This document shows, in pieces, positions 13,001 to 27,898 of a stretch of 64,000 nt of DNA. The translations under genes and the position numbers were made by a program. Location of the stretch: the NCBI GenBank assembly GCA_030035585.1, contig CM057473.1:10962501-11026500 (forward strand). Reading direction: 5' to 3'. This stretch comes from Dugong dugon. Its lineage: Eukaryota; Chordata; Mammalia; Sirenia; Dugongidae. Positions within the stretch are counted from its first letter, which is position 1. Every line of letters starts with the position of its first letter. The notes beneath the pieces were generated by a model that saw nothing but the letters and a program-made list of their open reading frames with translations, was not told the origin of the DNA and made no database searches.

Positions 13001-16000
13001 GGACACAGGGAACCTGGGGTGGATAGGGGGAATGTGCTGTCACATTGTGAGGATTTGCAACAAATATCACAAAACAATATGTGTATAGCTTTTTGAATGA
13101 GAAATTAATTTGAGTTGTAAACTTTCACCTACAGTACAATTAAAAAAAAAATATTCTCGTCTTCAAAGGATATGGGAGAGATTGGTTTAATTGACTGGGA
13201 CAGTAACTTTATGTGTGGTGGTCCACATAATACTGTTATAGAAGAAAAGGTGAGGAGCCTTGAAAACATTCTTTGGTTATTATTTTTCAAATATATATAG
13301 TAATATGTATTGAACTAAAATAGTGTTTTGTAAAGTGTGGCTGCCAGAATTGGCAGCTGTAGAAAATTCCAGTGAAGATGCTTGTACTTTTAGCATCTGG
13401 TAACCTGTAGCCTTGTCTTGACAGATAAAAACCAGAGGGATATTTTAAATTTTCTATGAGTCTTTAATGTTTTCACTTGTTTAACTCTTTAAAATTAAAC
13501 ATAGTATTTAAAATAATTTTTTTAATAATTTTGAAATTGTATTTTTAACTTTAAGACTTTTTTATGTGGATAATTTCAAGCATGCACAAAATTAAAGAGT
13601 ATAATAAAATAAATGCCAACATTACCTTGCTGTAACAATATCTGTCATCCAGCTGTAACAATACTCAAGTGATAGCTTGTCTTATTTCACCTCCACTCCT
13701 AACCACTGAACTATATGGAAGCAGATCTAAGACATTATAGCATTTTATCCATTATTATCAACATTTTAAATTCAACGTTCATGACAAATTCAACAGGAAG
13801 AGTAGGAGTGGAAAAAATGTATGACAGCTTTAAAAAAAAAACCACTTGATGATGGTAGTTGTAATTACCTTACTGTCTTAACTCCCTAAACTTCTCCGTG
13901 ATGGCCTCACTTTCTAGAAGGAGGTATGGAAGTAGGCTAAATTATTACCACTGAGCAGCACCCCTCCTCCCGGACCCCATACTATCTTTTCTTTCTTTCT
14001 CTCAAGAATTTAATCTACTGGGCCAGAAATAACAATTATATCTTGCACCCTCTGGGACTGAGCTGAGAAATGAAGGGTCCGGGAACTCACCGGGGTTCAC
14101 ATATTTCTGACCTATGTCCTCTATTTCTGTGACTGTTGAGTTTTAGGTCTTAGTCACTGTTGCCTTCATCTCACACTTACAAAAACACATTTTTAGTAAT
14201 CAGTCATGTTCTGTTCTCATTTGTAAATTAAAGGATCCAGCTGTACTTGGTGTTCTCATCAAGTCTACAACTACTTACCTTGAAGAGCCTGTTGATAGTA
14301 GACAAAGGAGACACTTCGCCCAACTTTCTTCCACTCTAATCGGGATGACAGTGTCTTCTTTGGGTATTTGCAGGCTAAAAGAGCCTCTAGAAACAACAAC
14401 AAAAATACTTATTTTCTAATTGTTCCTGTCAATTTACATTTCATTTAAGTAGGTAACAATTTTTTTAAATATTCTAAGTTTACCCCTTCAAATTTTATTC
14501 ATTCATTCATTCAGAGATGACTTGGAAGCATTATAGCTTTTCCACATGATAACACGTGGCACTACGCTACTTTCCCTAGTTCTCTGAGCCTGACTTTCCA
14601 TCTATGAAACGAGAAGACACCTCATAGAGTTGTTGTGAGTCTGAAAACACAATAATAATATGTGCAAAGCATACGTGCCTGGACATAGTAAGTCCTTAAC
14701 AAATGGCAGCTATGGTTAATTATTTATCTTATTATTCCCAGTCTCAGTCTTCAAGGAGTTCATGGTTTTGCAGAAGAGGTAGATAAGATCCTATAATCTC
14801 AGTCCAATGTGATGAGTGCCAGGATGGAGGTAAGCAGAGGGTGTTTCAAATTTAGTGCCTAAGAAAGGTGTTTAGTCCACCCCAGGCCATCCTGTGAAAC
14901 CCAGAGACGCTTCCCCAGCATGGGACATGCCACTCAGATCCCTCCATCGTCAACCCTCTCTTTTGTTGTTGTTTCTAGCTGCTGTGGAGTCGGCCCCGAC
15001 TCATGGTGACCCCACGCACAACAGAACGAAATGCTGCCCACTACTATGCCATCCTCATGATCAGTTGCAGATTAGACCATTGTGATCCATAGGGTTTTCA
15101 TTGGCTGATTTTCAGAAGTAGATCACCAGGCCTTTCTTCCTAGTCTGTCTTAGTCTGGAAGCTCCAGTGAAACCTATTCAGCATCATAGCAACATGCAAA
15201 CCACCACTGACAGACAGGTGGTGGCTGCACATGAGATGCACTGGCCAGGAATTGAACCTGGGTTTCCCTCATATAAGTCGAGAATTCTACCACTGAGCCA
15301 AAGAGTGGCTTGTGGAATCGAACTGCCGACCTTTTGGTTAACAGCTGAATGCTTAACCACTGCGCCACCAGGGCTCCCAACCCTCTCTATGGATGCATTA
15401 ATACAAACCTAATATGGTCTTCTAATAAACTTGATACTTACAAAATGATTGCCTATAACCTTACTTGGATCCCGATAAATTATTAAAGAGACTTGGCATC
15501 AAGCTTAACTGAATCAATGTAGTGAGTTCACTAAGGTCACTTTTTTATAGGAATTTACTGCAGTGGTGTCATTAAAGAATTCCTGGAACCTTCAGAAGAA
15601 CCCCCACTGTTGACTGTCCAAGCAAGATGACCGAAGGGGGAAACCCAGTGCCTGCCTGCCCACAACAGCTTGAAGTTACCAAATGGACACTTTTGGTTAT
15701 AAATATTTTTCAAGAATATTTCAGTCTATCAAGAGTGTCAACTTCATATTCCTGGGATTTTTTTCCCCCTACAATTCAAATAGTTTGATCTAAAGAGCAA
15801 ACTGTAAAATTGCTGTTTAGTTTCTTTCTACTACAATGGGATATTTTTTCTTAAGAATCATGTAAGGAAATTGTCTTTAAAAGGCCTGCAATGATTTATC
15901 ATTCAGATTGAACACAGGATCTTTGGCTAGAAGATAAATTATGTTAAAATCCTTTCCCTACCTCTAATATTGTTGTTAAGTAAATTCAATGCCGTTTTTA

Positions 16001-19000
16001 AAAAGAATGCAGGGTATTACATGATACACCAAATGAGAGAGCAATAGTTATAATATTATCCCAGGTTTTTTTTTTTGTTTTTTTTTTTTTTTTAAAAAGA
16101 TACAGATAGGCTTGGGCAAAAAGCCTGGAAGAATATATGTGAAAATATTAGCCCAGTGGTGATTTCTGTGTGAAGAATAATGGCTTTCTTTTTTCTCTTT
16201 TGTCATAGATAGTTTTTTTTAAGTTCCATATGTGTGGCTAGAAATATAAAAATAGAATAAAAGCTAGTGTAAAATAGAAAGAAGAGAGAAAAGAAAGGCA
16301 AGGGAAAAAAGAACAAAAAGTTTTTTTTTCAAAGATGCCAAAAAACTTTTAAGCAGATTTTACATTAAAGAAGAGACATCATTTTACAGACGTGTTTACG
16401 ACTATGCTCCAAAGACAAATGTGGACTGGGGGACTTGTCTGAGGAAACAGAGTTGTGCTCTGTTTATTAAGGAGAATGGGTGGTGACTTTCCGGAGTCTG
16501 GAGTTTTAGATAGGTTTCCTTCCCGTATTTTGTTGAGTTTCCAACAATTAAACACACACCCACACTCCAATTCATTTTTAGCCCATTCGCCATGTCTTAC
16601 TCTTAGGTCTTAGGAATAACTTCATACTCAAATAATCACATGGTTTATATACTTAACTACACACATATACACAGACATCTACCTCCCTGTGAATTCTTCC
16701 TGATTTCCGACCTCACTGCTCTACAGAAAAAAATCTGCAGAAATTATATAAGAAAGTGTAACCCATAATCTTCCGAAGCCACGTGATTCCACTGCAGCCG
16801 TGCTCTCTGTGACCATGCAAATCGTGGAGACATGAACTACCCACTTCTTCCAAAATATATTGGGCACTTTCTGTGTGCCAGGTGTGGTTCTTGGGAAGTG
16901 TTAGTGAACAAAACCAAGCTCCCTCCCCTTTTAGTTCTTATAACCTGGCAGGGGGGGACAGGCAAACGAGAAACAGAATAAGTTAAACAGTATGTTAGAA
17001 GGTGGTAAGTGCTATGAAAACACAGAAGAACAGAGTATGAGGAGATTTGAGAGTGCTGGGGAGGGGGCTGGTGCAGGAGTGTGACTTTTAAAATTAGGCA
17101 GTCAGAGAACTCTTCATTTAGAAGGTGACATTTGAACAAAGATTTATAAGAGGGAAGGAATGTGCCATGTGGTTCTCTGGGAAAGAGCATTCCAAGCAGA
17201 GGAACAGCCCGTGACTAGACCCTAGACTGGGACAGTGAGGAAGCCTGTGCAGATGAAGGCAAAGGCAGGAGGGGAGAGCAGCCGAAGTCGGACATTTCAA
17301 GGATTTTGATGTTGAGGGTTTTAAGCTGAGAAGTGATGTGGTTTGATATATGTTTTAAAGGCTCACTCTTATATTGACAGTAAATGATGAGGGGTCAAGG
17401 AGACCTGTTAGGAGGTTATTGTAGTCATCTGGCCAAGAGGTAAATGTGGCACAGACCAAGATGGTAGCAGTGGAAAAGTGGGCAGATTCTGAATATAATT
17501 AGTCAATTTAAACACAGAGCCAATAGGATTTGCTGATGGAATTGATGTGAGGTGGGAAGTAAGATCAGATATATTTGTGTGTAAATATATGTATATAATT
17601 TATTTATTTTCATATTTCTAGGAATATGTGTGGAACTTACATATAGAAACTATATATAACAAAAGGGAAAAAATCATAATTCTATCATACAGAAATCATC
17701 ACAGGGTTAACATTTTCATACATATACTTCCAGGCTTTTTGTCCATGCCTATGCATATATTTTTAATAAAATCTGGGATATAATTATAAATTTTACTCTG
17801 TGTCTGTCTCTACACGGACACACACATTTTTATCTTTAAGGTAGGAGAAATAACAGTCTGTCTACATGCTGATGGCAAACTTCCAGTAGACCTTAAACAA
17901 TTGATGATGTAGGAGAGTGGAGAATTGCTGATGCAATGTCCTGATGTAGACAAGAAGGGGAGAAACCTACACACAACAGAAAGGATTGACTTGAGATGGA
18001 AACATGGGAGTGAATTTCATGTACAGTAACAGGCTGGAAGGTTGAGTACGTGGGGCAGATTTGGCAGTGGGTGGATGTAGCGGGAAGTCATTGGAGTTTC
18101 CCTTCTTATTTACTTCAATCTTCTCAGAAAAGCAAAATCATCAGCTGAGAGAGAATGGGGGGAGGTTGGTGAGTTTGATGAGAGGAAATAGAAAGGATGA
18201 ACTACTCATCTCAGAGAGTGGGACAGTGAATGGACAAGGGCTGCATGTTATAACTGCGGGGTAGCATTAAGTATCCATTGAGATGTGTGGTTATGAATTT
18301 AAAAGTGAAAACAGTCAAGATGGTTGCAGATTTTTCTTACGCCACATCCAGCTGTATGGGTGCAGATGCAAAGCAGGTGAAGAGTTATCTTCATTGTGGC
18401 TTGCCAAGCGAGAAAGGGGCAAAAGAATTGGGGAATATGCAAAAGGATAATTATAACAACTGACCAAAGAATTGTTGCTATACAAAAAAGTGAGAGAGGA
18501 CACTAACCAGGGCAAGAGGAAACAGAGAAAAGTTGCTAAGAGCAATGGATTGGAAGTCCATGAGCAGTTAAAAAATTATTGGAGTTGGGTACTAGAGGAA
18601 ATGAGCCAGAATGATAGGAGGAAGTGGGCAGAGTGAAATACCTGGGCATTTGAAGATATTGGCAAACGCAAGCTGTAAGGTATGACAGTGGGAGAGAAGG
18701 ACAGAAGTGGAGAGGACTAGCCCATTGGAGGAAGAGGCATGTCAGTCTTTCCAGTTGGAAACCATGAGTCTCCACCTTAGATAACATTTTCAATCTTTGT
18801 TCTTATTTCTTTCTGGATACCATTAAAAGCATACAGCACTGGTTCTCTAACTTTAGCAGCATGAGCATCACCAGGAGGGTCCTGCCCCTGCAGTTTATAA
18901 TTCAGTCTAGGATAGGACTTGAGAATGTTCTTAAGAAGCAAGGATGGAGAGACTTTGGCTTGCTTACTTAGGACACGTTGTCAGGAAAATTCAATCTCTA

Positions 19001-22000
19001 GTAAAGGACATCATGTTTAGTAAAGTAGAGGGTCAGCAAAAACAAGGGAAACCCTCAATGAGATGTACGGATACAAGAGCCGCACCAATGGACTCAAGCA
19101 TCCCAACGATCATGAAGAGGGCACAGGACCACACAATGTTTTGTTCTGTTGTATGTCAAGTTGCCAGGAGGTGGAGCTGACTCAGTGCCAACGAACAACA
19201 ATTTTTTATTTGTTCTTCTGCTTACTAAGGCATATTCCCTTTGAGACCAGGATATATTTATGTAGTATACATGATCATTCCTTCAAGTCCCTAGAATCAA
19301 AATGTTGACACATGCACGCGCTCTCTTTCACACATGTGCAATGCATACGCGTGGTCTCCAGGAAAGAACTTGCTGCTGAAAACAGACCATTTAGAGACTA
19401 GCACCAGCTTTGGCACTTGCATTGTTGTTTTTATAGTGGCTATTATTTTAACCTTAACACAGGATCGTAATTTGGTGGGCCAGTGGCAGAAGCATCAGAG
19501 TTAGTTTAATGCTACACGTGGCCTGAAAGACAGCAGTGGTTAACTTCAAGGATCTGATGAAATGTATGGACCACTTCCTTACAGGGAGTAGTGGTGGTTC
19601 CGCGGTGGAATTCTCGCCCTTCCTTGCAGGAGACCAGCATTCAGCTGACACCAATGCACCTCAAGTGCAGCCAGCACTGATCTCGCAATGGAGGTTTGCA
19701 TGTTGCTATGATGCTAAACAGGTTTCAGTGAAGCTTCCAGACAAAGATGCACTAGGAAGAATGGCCTGGAAATCTACTTCCAAAAATCAGCCAATGAAAA
19801 CCCTACGGATCAGGTCCAATCCACAACCAGACATGGGGATGGCACAGGACTGGGCAGTGTTTCATTCTGTTGCACATGGGGTCACCACGAGTCAGGGCTG
19901 ATTGTACGGCAGCTAACAATGACAGCGTCTCGTCACAAAAACAGGTTCGTGCGTGCAAGTGCCGGGACACACACATACATGCACGCACACACACAAGCAC
20001 AGCCATTTTAGTTTCGAGGGACTCACAGATCATTTGCAGACCTTCTAAGGGTCCCATGTTAAGGACCATTAAGGCTTCACTGTTCTTTCCTCTTCCACTA
20101 CCTAGGTAAATAAGGGTAAATAAAGTGTATTTCCTGACCATGTGTGGCCAGAGGAGAGTGTAGTGGGTTGAATAGTGTCCCCTCAAAATTCACATTCACT
20201 CAGAACCTCAGAATGTGACCTTATTTGGAATAGAGCCTTTGCAGACATAATTAGTTAAGATGAGGTCATAATGGATTAGGATGGATTCTAAATCCAATGA
20301 CTGATGCCCTTCTAAGGAGAAGAGAGGACACAGAGATACACAGAGGGAAGAAGGATTGTGAAGATGGAAGCAGAGATTGGAATGACAGAGCTACAAGCCC
20401 AGGAATGCCAAGGATTTCTAGAAGCCATCAGAAGCCAGGGAAAAGCAAGGAATGATTCTCCGCTAGAGCCTTCAGAGGGAGCATGGTGCTGCCAATACAT
20501 TGATTTTGGACTTCCAGCCTCTAGAACTGTGATAGAATCAATTTCTGTTGTTTGAAGCCACCTGGTTTGTGGTATTTTGTTACAGGAGCCCTAGAAAACA
20601 AATACAAACAGTAAAATACTGGCATCATGGGGTCAACATCTGAGAATAAAGAACCAGTGAACTTGGGCACTAAAACCATGGACTTTCCTCTCCTTTCAGC
20701 CCAAATTCAGCACTCATTATCAGCATTGTTTTCTGTATCTAGCCCTTGGGGTTATTATGTCATAATATGGTAGTTTAAAGCACAGTCTTTGGAGTTATAT
20801 AACAGATGGTATCCTTGGGTGGCTCAAACGGTTAACGCTTGATGGCTAAGCAAAATGTTGGTGGTTTGAGTCCATCCACAGGCTCCTGGAAAGAAAGCCC
20901 TGGTGATGTACATCTGAAAAATCAGCAATTAAAAACCCTACAAAGGACATCTAGGTCAATTGACGTAACAAAGTTCATTAAGACAATGTTCTACATCCTA
21001 CTTTAGTGAGTGGCATCTGGGGTCTTAAAAGCTAGCGAGCGGCCATCTAAGATGCATCAATTGGTCCCAACTGACCTGGAGTAAAGGAGAATGAAGAACA
21101 TCAAAGTCACAAAGAAAGCATTAGCCCAAGAGACAGAAAGGGCCACATAAAGCAGAGACTCCATCAGCCTGAGACGAGAAGAACTAGCTGGTGCCCAGCT
21201 ACCACCAATGACCACCCTGGCAGGGAACACAAGAGAGAGTCCCTGACGGAACAGGAGAAAAGTGGGGTGCAGAACTCAAATTCTAGTAAAAAGATCAGAC
21301 TTAATGGTCTGACTGAGACTGGAGGATCCTCAGAAAGCGTGGGCCCCGAACTCTCTGTCAACCCAGAACTAAAACAATTCCCGAGGCCAACTCTTCAGAC
21401 AAAGATTGGACTGGACTGTGGGGCATAAAATGATACTCGTGAAGAGTGTGCTTCTTAGCTCAAGTAGATACATGAGACTAAATGGGTAGCTCCTGTCCGG
21501 AGGTGAGATGAGAAGGCAGAGAGGGTCAGGAGCTGGTTGAATGGACACGGGAAATGAGGGGTGGAAAGGAGGAGTGTGCTGTCACAGTATAGGGAGAGCA
21601 ATTAGGGTCACGTGGCCACGTATAAATTTTTCATATGAGAGACTAACTTGAATTGTAAACTTTCATTTAAAGTACAACGATAAAAAAAAAAACACCTACA
21701 AAGCCGAGTTCTACTCTGATACATATGGGGTTGCCATGAGTCGGAATCAACTCAGTGGCAACTGGTTATATACCGTTGTTGTGTGCTGTCAAGTCGATTC
21801 CAACTCATAGAGATCCTATAGGACAGAGTAGAACTGCCCCATAGGGTTTCCTAGGCTGTTAACTTGATGGGAGCAGACTGCCAGGTTTTTTCTCCTGCGG
21901 AGTGGCTGGTGGGTTTGAACCACTGACCTTTCAGTTAGCAGCTGAGCGCTTAACCTATGTGCTACCAAGGTTCCTTGGTTATATACTAGGTGTGTGATGT

Positions 22001-25000
22001 TGGGCAAGTTATTTAACTTTTATTGAGCACTATGGCCACATCTGTACAATGGGAAAATAACAGCAATCATCTCAGGAAGTCGTTGTAAGGATTAAATGAG
22101 ACAACGCACTCACGCACTCTTGGGTTCAGTATGTGTTCTCTATGTTCCCTAAACGGTCATTGTTACTGTCAGCCATGAGGAGTCTCTCTGTAGTTGTAGC
22201 TGTAAGCTTGCCTTCACATGATAAAAATCCACACTTTATGTCATCATCATCATCATCACAAACTTTAAAATCACTCAGATTTGAACTATTATCTCTGTTT
22301 AGGGCAGCAAGGCCGATAATACACACGTGAGTCCTATTTTCTCAAAACAAGGCGCATTAAAGCAGAAAAATGCACCAGGCTTTTCTTTTAAGATGATTAT
22401 TTCATTGTTTAAAAAAAAATCTGTTTCATTAGGATTAAGAAAAGGTAATACTTTATTTAGAAAAAAGCACTAAAGGCAATACATAACAATATAATCACTT
22501 TTAGGAATCACGTCAATAGAATCGTTGTGAATTTTAATTTTTTCTGCACTGCTATCTTTTGCTTTTATTCTTTGTGCACAAGTTGAAAATCACCAAATTT
22601 TACATAACGCAAAAAGAGAATTAATGCTATCTTATAGTTCTGAAGAACGACCAGAAATTACTTCTGCAGAGAAACACATGCTATTAAAATCTGATTTATA
22701 GCTTCCTGGGTGGACACTCTGTATGAGGCTGCTCAGGCCATTTACAAGCCTGGCTGAGCCACCCTGACTCCAGGCTCACCCTGCGTTTGGCATCACCATG
22801 GGGAGTGATATAGAACAGAAGGAATTAATTCACTATTTCTTGACCTTAGAGAGACAAAAGACAAAAAACTGATCGAGTTGTGTGCAACACATATACACAA
22901 ATCATAAAATATTATAGACTATAAGTAAAATAAGTTACTTCATGAAATATCCTAAAAGTAAAATGTAGAAGAAGATAGAAATGTATTTTTGCTTTATGGA
23001 GAGCCAAGATGGAATAATTGAGGCCCATACAAAATATAATTAAAATGTAATTCTTAACTGAAAGAAACAAAGGGAAAACAAGAAAATACAAAAGACCTAT
23101 TTTTTAGTACAGGAAGACTAACATTTAATTGCAATAAATTATAGAAGGATTTTCTATATCAAAAATAACACACATATTAAAAAGTAATGTAAGATTCTTG
23201 AATACACTTTACACCAAAGAAGATATACAAATGGCCAACAAGCACAGAAAATGATGCTCAGCATTATTAGTTGCCATAGATTCAGTCCTCTCTCATGGTG
23301 ACCCCATGTGTCATTACGGAGATGCAACTCAAAACCACAATGAGATACTACCTCACCCCACTGGAATGGCTGTAATAATGTAAAAAACAAATAAACAAGG
23401 TAAATAGCAGGTGTTGATGAGGATGTGGAGAAGTTGGAACCCTTATTCATTGCTGGAAGGAATGAAAAAAGGTACAGCCACTGTGGAAAACATTTTGGCA
23501 GTTCCTCAAAAAGTTAAATGTAGAACTACTATTTGACCAGCAATCCCAATTCTAGGTATATACTCAGAAGAACTGAAATCAGTAATGCAGACAGAAACCT
23601 GTACAACCAATGTTGATTGCAGCACTATTCACAATAGCCAAAATGTGGAAACAACCTAAATGTCCATCAACGGATGAATGGATAAAGATGAACAATGCAA
23701 TTAAAAAATGGGCAAGGACATGAACAGACACTTGACCAAAGACGACATTCACGGGACCAAAAAACACATGAAAAGATGCTCGTGATCATTAGCATTAAAG
23801 AGATGCAAAACAAAACTAAAAGAAGATACCATCTCATCCCTGCAAAAATGGCACTGATCAAAAAAACAGAAAACAACAAATGCTGGCGAGGATGTGGGGA
23901 GACTGGAACCCTTATCTACTCCTGGTGGGGTTGTAAAATGGTACACCCACTATGGAAGATGGCATTGTGCTTCCTTAAAAAGCTAGAAATAGAAACACCT
24001 TATGATCCAGCAATCCAACTCCTAGGTATATAACCTAGAGATCTAATAGTAGCATCATGAATAGACATACGGACACTTACGTTCATTGTCACATTATTCA
24101 CAGTAGCAAAAAGAAGGAAACAACCTAAGTGCCCATCAACAGATGAATGGATAAACAAAACATGGTATACGTATACAATGGAATACTATGGAACTATAAA
24201 GAATAATGATAAGTCCGTGAAACATAGTATGGGTGAATCTGGAGGACATTATGCTGAGTTAAATAATTCAAGCACAAAAGGGCAAATATTGTTTTATACC
24301 ATTTTTATAAAAAACCAGAAATAGATATACATACAGAAATCAAAAGTTCTTTGCTGGTTACCAGGGATGGTGGTGGTGCAGGGGGAAGGGGAATCACTCT
24401 CCAGACACTTGTTATTTTTGGTGATGGGAAAGGCAATACTGAATGTGGGTGAAGTGGGTACGACTTAGTCAAGGTAAATGATGACAATAAGAATTACACA
24501 AGATTAAGGGACCTTACTGGTAAATGCTATAACACATACAATTTGGCAACAACAGTAGTAACAACCAAAAAATACGTGAGTGGATGTCATTGTTGTTAAG
24601 TGCCGTCAAAACGGTTGCAACCCATAGCCATCCTAGGTATAACAGAACATAGGGTCCTGCACCATCCTCACAATCGTTGCTATGTTTTAGCCCATTGTTG
24701 CAGCCACTGTGTCAATTCATCTCTTTGGGGTCTTCCTCTTTTTTGCTGATCTTCTACTCTACCAAGCATGATGTCCTTCTTCAGGGACTGGTCCCTCTTG
24801 ATAACATTTCCAAAGTATGTGAGAAGAAGTCTCACCATCCTTGCTTCTAAAGAGCATTCTGGCTATACTTCTTCCAAGACAGATTTGTTCGTTCTGGAAG
24901 TCTATGGTAAATTCAATATTTTTTGCCAACATCATAATTCAAAGGCATCAATTCTTCTTTGGTCTCCCTTATTCATTGTCCAGCTTTTCAATGCATATAA

Positions 25001-27866
25001 GGCAACTGAAAATACCACAGCTTGAGTCAGGCACACCTTAGTCCTTAAAATGACTTTTGCTTTTTAACACTTTAAAGAGGTCTTTTGCAGCAGATTTACC
25101 CAGTGCAACGCGTTATTTGATTTCTTGACTGCTGCTTCCATGGGCATTGATTGTGGATCCAAGTAAAATAAAATCCTTGACAATGTCAATATTTTCTCTG
25201 TTTATCATGATGTTGCTTATTGGTCCAGCTATAAGGATTTTTGTTTTCTTTATGTTGAGTTGTAATCTCTACTGAAGGCTGTGGTCTTTGATCTTCATCA
25301 GTAAGTGCTTCAAGTCCTCTTCACCTTCAGCAAGGAAAGTTGTGTCATCTGCATATGCAGGTTGTTAATGAGTCTTCCTCCAATCCTGATGCCACATTTG
25401 TCTTCATATAGTCCAGCTTCTCGGATTATTTGCTTAACATATAGACTGAGTAAGTATGGTGAAAGGGTACAACCCTGACGCACACCTTTTCTGATTTTAA
25501 ACCATGTAGTATCCCCTTGTTGTGTTCGAACAACTGCTTCTTGGTCTATGTACAGGTTCCTCATGAGCACAATTAAGTGTTCTGGAATTACCATTCTTCA
25601 CCGTATCATCCATAATTTGTTATGATCGACACAGTCGAATGTCTGCATAGTCAATAAAACAGGTAAACATCTTTCTGGTATCCTCTGCTTTCAGCCAAGG
25701 TCCATCTGACATCAGGAATGATATCCCTCGTTCCATGTCCTCTTCTGAATCTCGCTTGAATTTCTGGCAGTTCCCTGTCGATGTACTGTTGCAACCATTT
25801 TTTAATAATCTTCAGCAAAATTTTACTTGCATGTGTATGATATTGTTTGATAATTTCTGCATTCTGTTGGATCACCTTTCTCGGGAATGGGCACGAATAT
25901 GGATCTCTCCCAGTTGGTTGACCAGGTAGCTGTCTTCCAAATTTCTTGGAATAGATGAGTGAGTGCTTCTAGCATAGCATCTGATTGTTGAAACATCTCA
26001 ACTGGTATTCTGCCAATTCCTGGAGACTTGTTTTTTGCCACTGCCTTCAGTGCAGTTTGGACTTCCGCCTTCAGTACCGTCAATTCTTGATCATATGCTG
26101 CCTCCTGAAATGGTTGAATGTTGACCAGTTCTTTTTGGTACAGTGACTTGGTGTATTCTTTCCATCTTCTTTTGATGTTTCCTGCATCGTTCAATTTTTT
26201 GCCCATCGAATCCTTCAATATTGCAACTCAAGGCTTGAATTTTTAATTCAGTTTTTTCAGCTTTGGAAATACTGAGTGAGTTCTTCCCTTTTGATTTTCT
26301 AACTCCCGGTCTTTGCACATTTCATTATAACACTTTACTTTGTCTTCTTGAGCTGCCCTTTGAAATCTTCTGTTCAGCTCTTTTACTTCATTATTTCTTC
26401 TGTTTGCTTTAGCTACTCTACGTTCAAAAGCATATTTCAGAGAGACTCAGAAAGTGAGTGGTTATATGCATATGTATGTATAGCAAGCTATATGTGTATA
26501 TATATGTGTGCATATATAGATGTATCTGTAGGCATAGATAAGCATGTTTGTGTGTGCGGCACATATATTCATATATAATAAAGCACACAGACATAACCAA
26601 ATGCCTCACAGGATTGGTTTACCGGGTTTGAAGGCTTAGGACCATGGTCTCATGGGATAACATGGTCAACTGGCACAACGTAGTGAATACAGTTTATATT
26701 CCACATCCTAGTATGGTAAGTAGTGTCTGGGGTCTTAAAAGCTTGTGAGTGGCCATCTAAGGCACAACTATTGGTCTCTACTTGTCTGGAACAAAACAGA
26801 AAGAAGGAAACCAAAGACTCAGAGAAGAATCTGGTCTATAGGACTAATTGCTTACACAAATCATGGCCTCATCTATCCAGAGACCATAAGAACTAAATGG
26901 TGCCCAGCTACCTCTACTGACCATTTTGCCCAGGGACACATACATGGTCCCGGATAGAATGGGAAAAAATTGTAGAACAAAACTCTAACTCTTTTTTTTT
27001 TTTTTTTTTAAAGCCAGACTTACTGGACCAGTAGAGACTAGAAGAACCCCCGAGACTATCACCCAGAGATACTCTTTAATTTTTAACTGAAACTACTCCC
27101 GGAGGTCATCCTTCAGCTAAATAACAGATTGGCTCATAAAATAAACAATATCACCTGTGAGCACTGTGCTCGTTTTTTAAAAAACGACAACAAAAAAAAA
27201 ACCATCTATATGAGACCAGACTGTTAACATTAACCCCAAAGCATAGACGAGAAGGTCACAGGAGGGGAGGGCAGGGAACTGGATAAATGGAAGTGGTACA
27301 ACCAGAATAGACATGTGGAGAATGCTGACACAACGTGGAAAATGTAATATTACTGAACAATATGTACTGAAATTATTAAATGGGGCCTAATTTGCTGTGT
27401 AAACTTTCACCAAAAACTCAATAAAATATTTTTTTAAAAAGAAGCTTTTGGCAGATTAAAAAAAAAAAAAAAGATGAATGGATAAAAAAACTGTTGTATA
27501 TACATACAATAGAATAGTACTCAGTTTGAAAGAGAAATGAAGTCTTGATACATACCACAACATGGATGAACCTTGAAAACATTATGCTAAGCAAAATAAG
27601 TCTTTCACAAAAGGGTAAATACTCTATGATCCCACTTATATGACATGGGCAAATGTATAAAGACCAAAGCTTATAAGTTGTTACCAGGGGTGCAGGGAGG
27701 GAGGAAATGGGACTCATTGCTTAGGGACACTACGTTTCTGTTAATGGTGGTGGAATGATTTGAAAAAGGATAGTGGTGATGGTTGCACAACATGAAGAAC
27801 ATAAAGTCACTGAATTATACATGGAAAAATTGTTGAGTTGGCAAATTTTTGTATGTATACTTTTAC

Positions 27867-27898
<32 letters not shown>

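Noticed and set aside
15302..15377. Possible tRNA gene (Asn-like) and, next to it, a Gly-like one
   Set aside because: Both are SINE heads: they run into SINE bodies, lack paired acceptor stems and recur throughout the window.
16837..17190. 117-codon frame on the minus strand
   Set aside because: Lies in an inverted L2 3' region, whose non-coding text often leaves open frames.
19803..20186. 127-codon frame on the minus strand
   Set aside because: Most of it is the reverse of a tRNA-Gly-headed SINE and a CA-rich tract, so it is not a gene.
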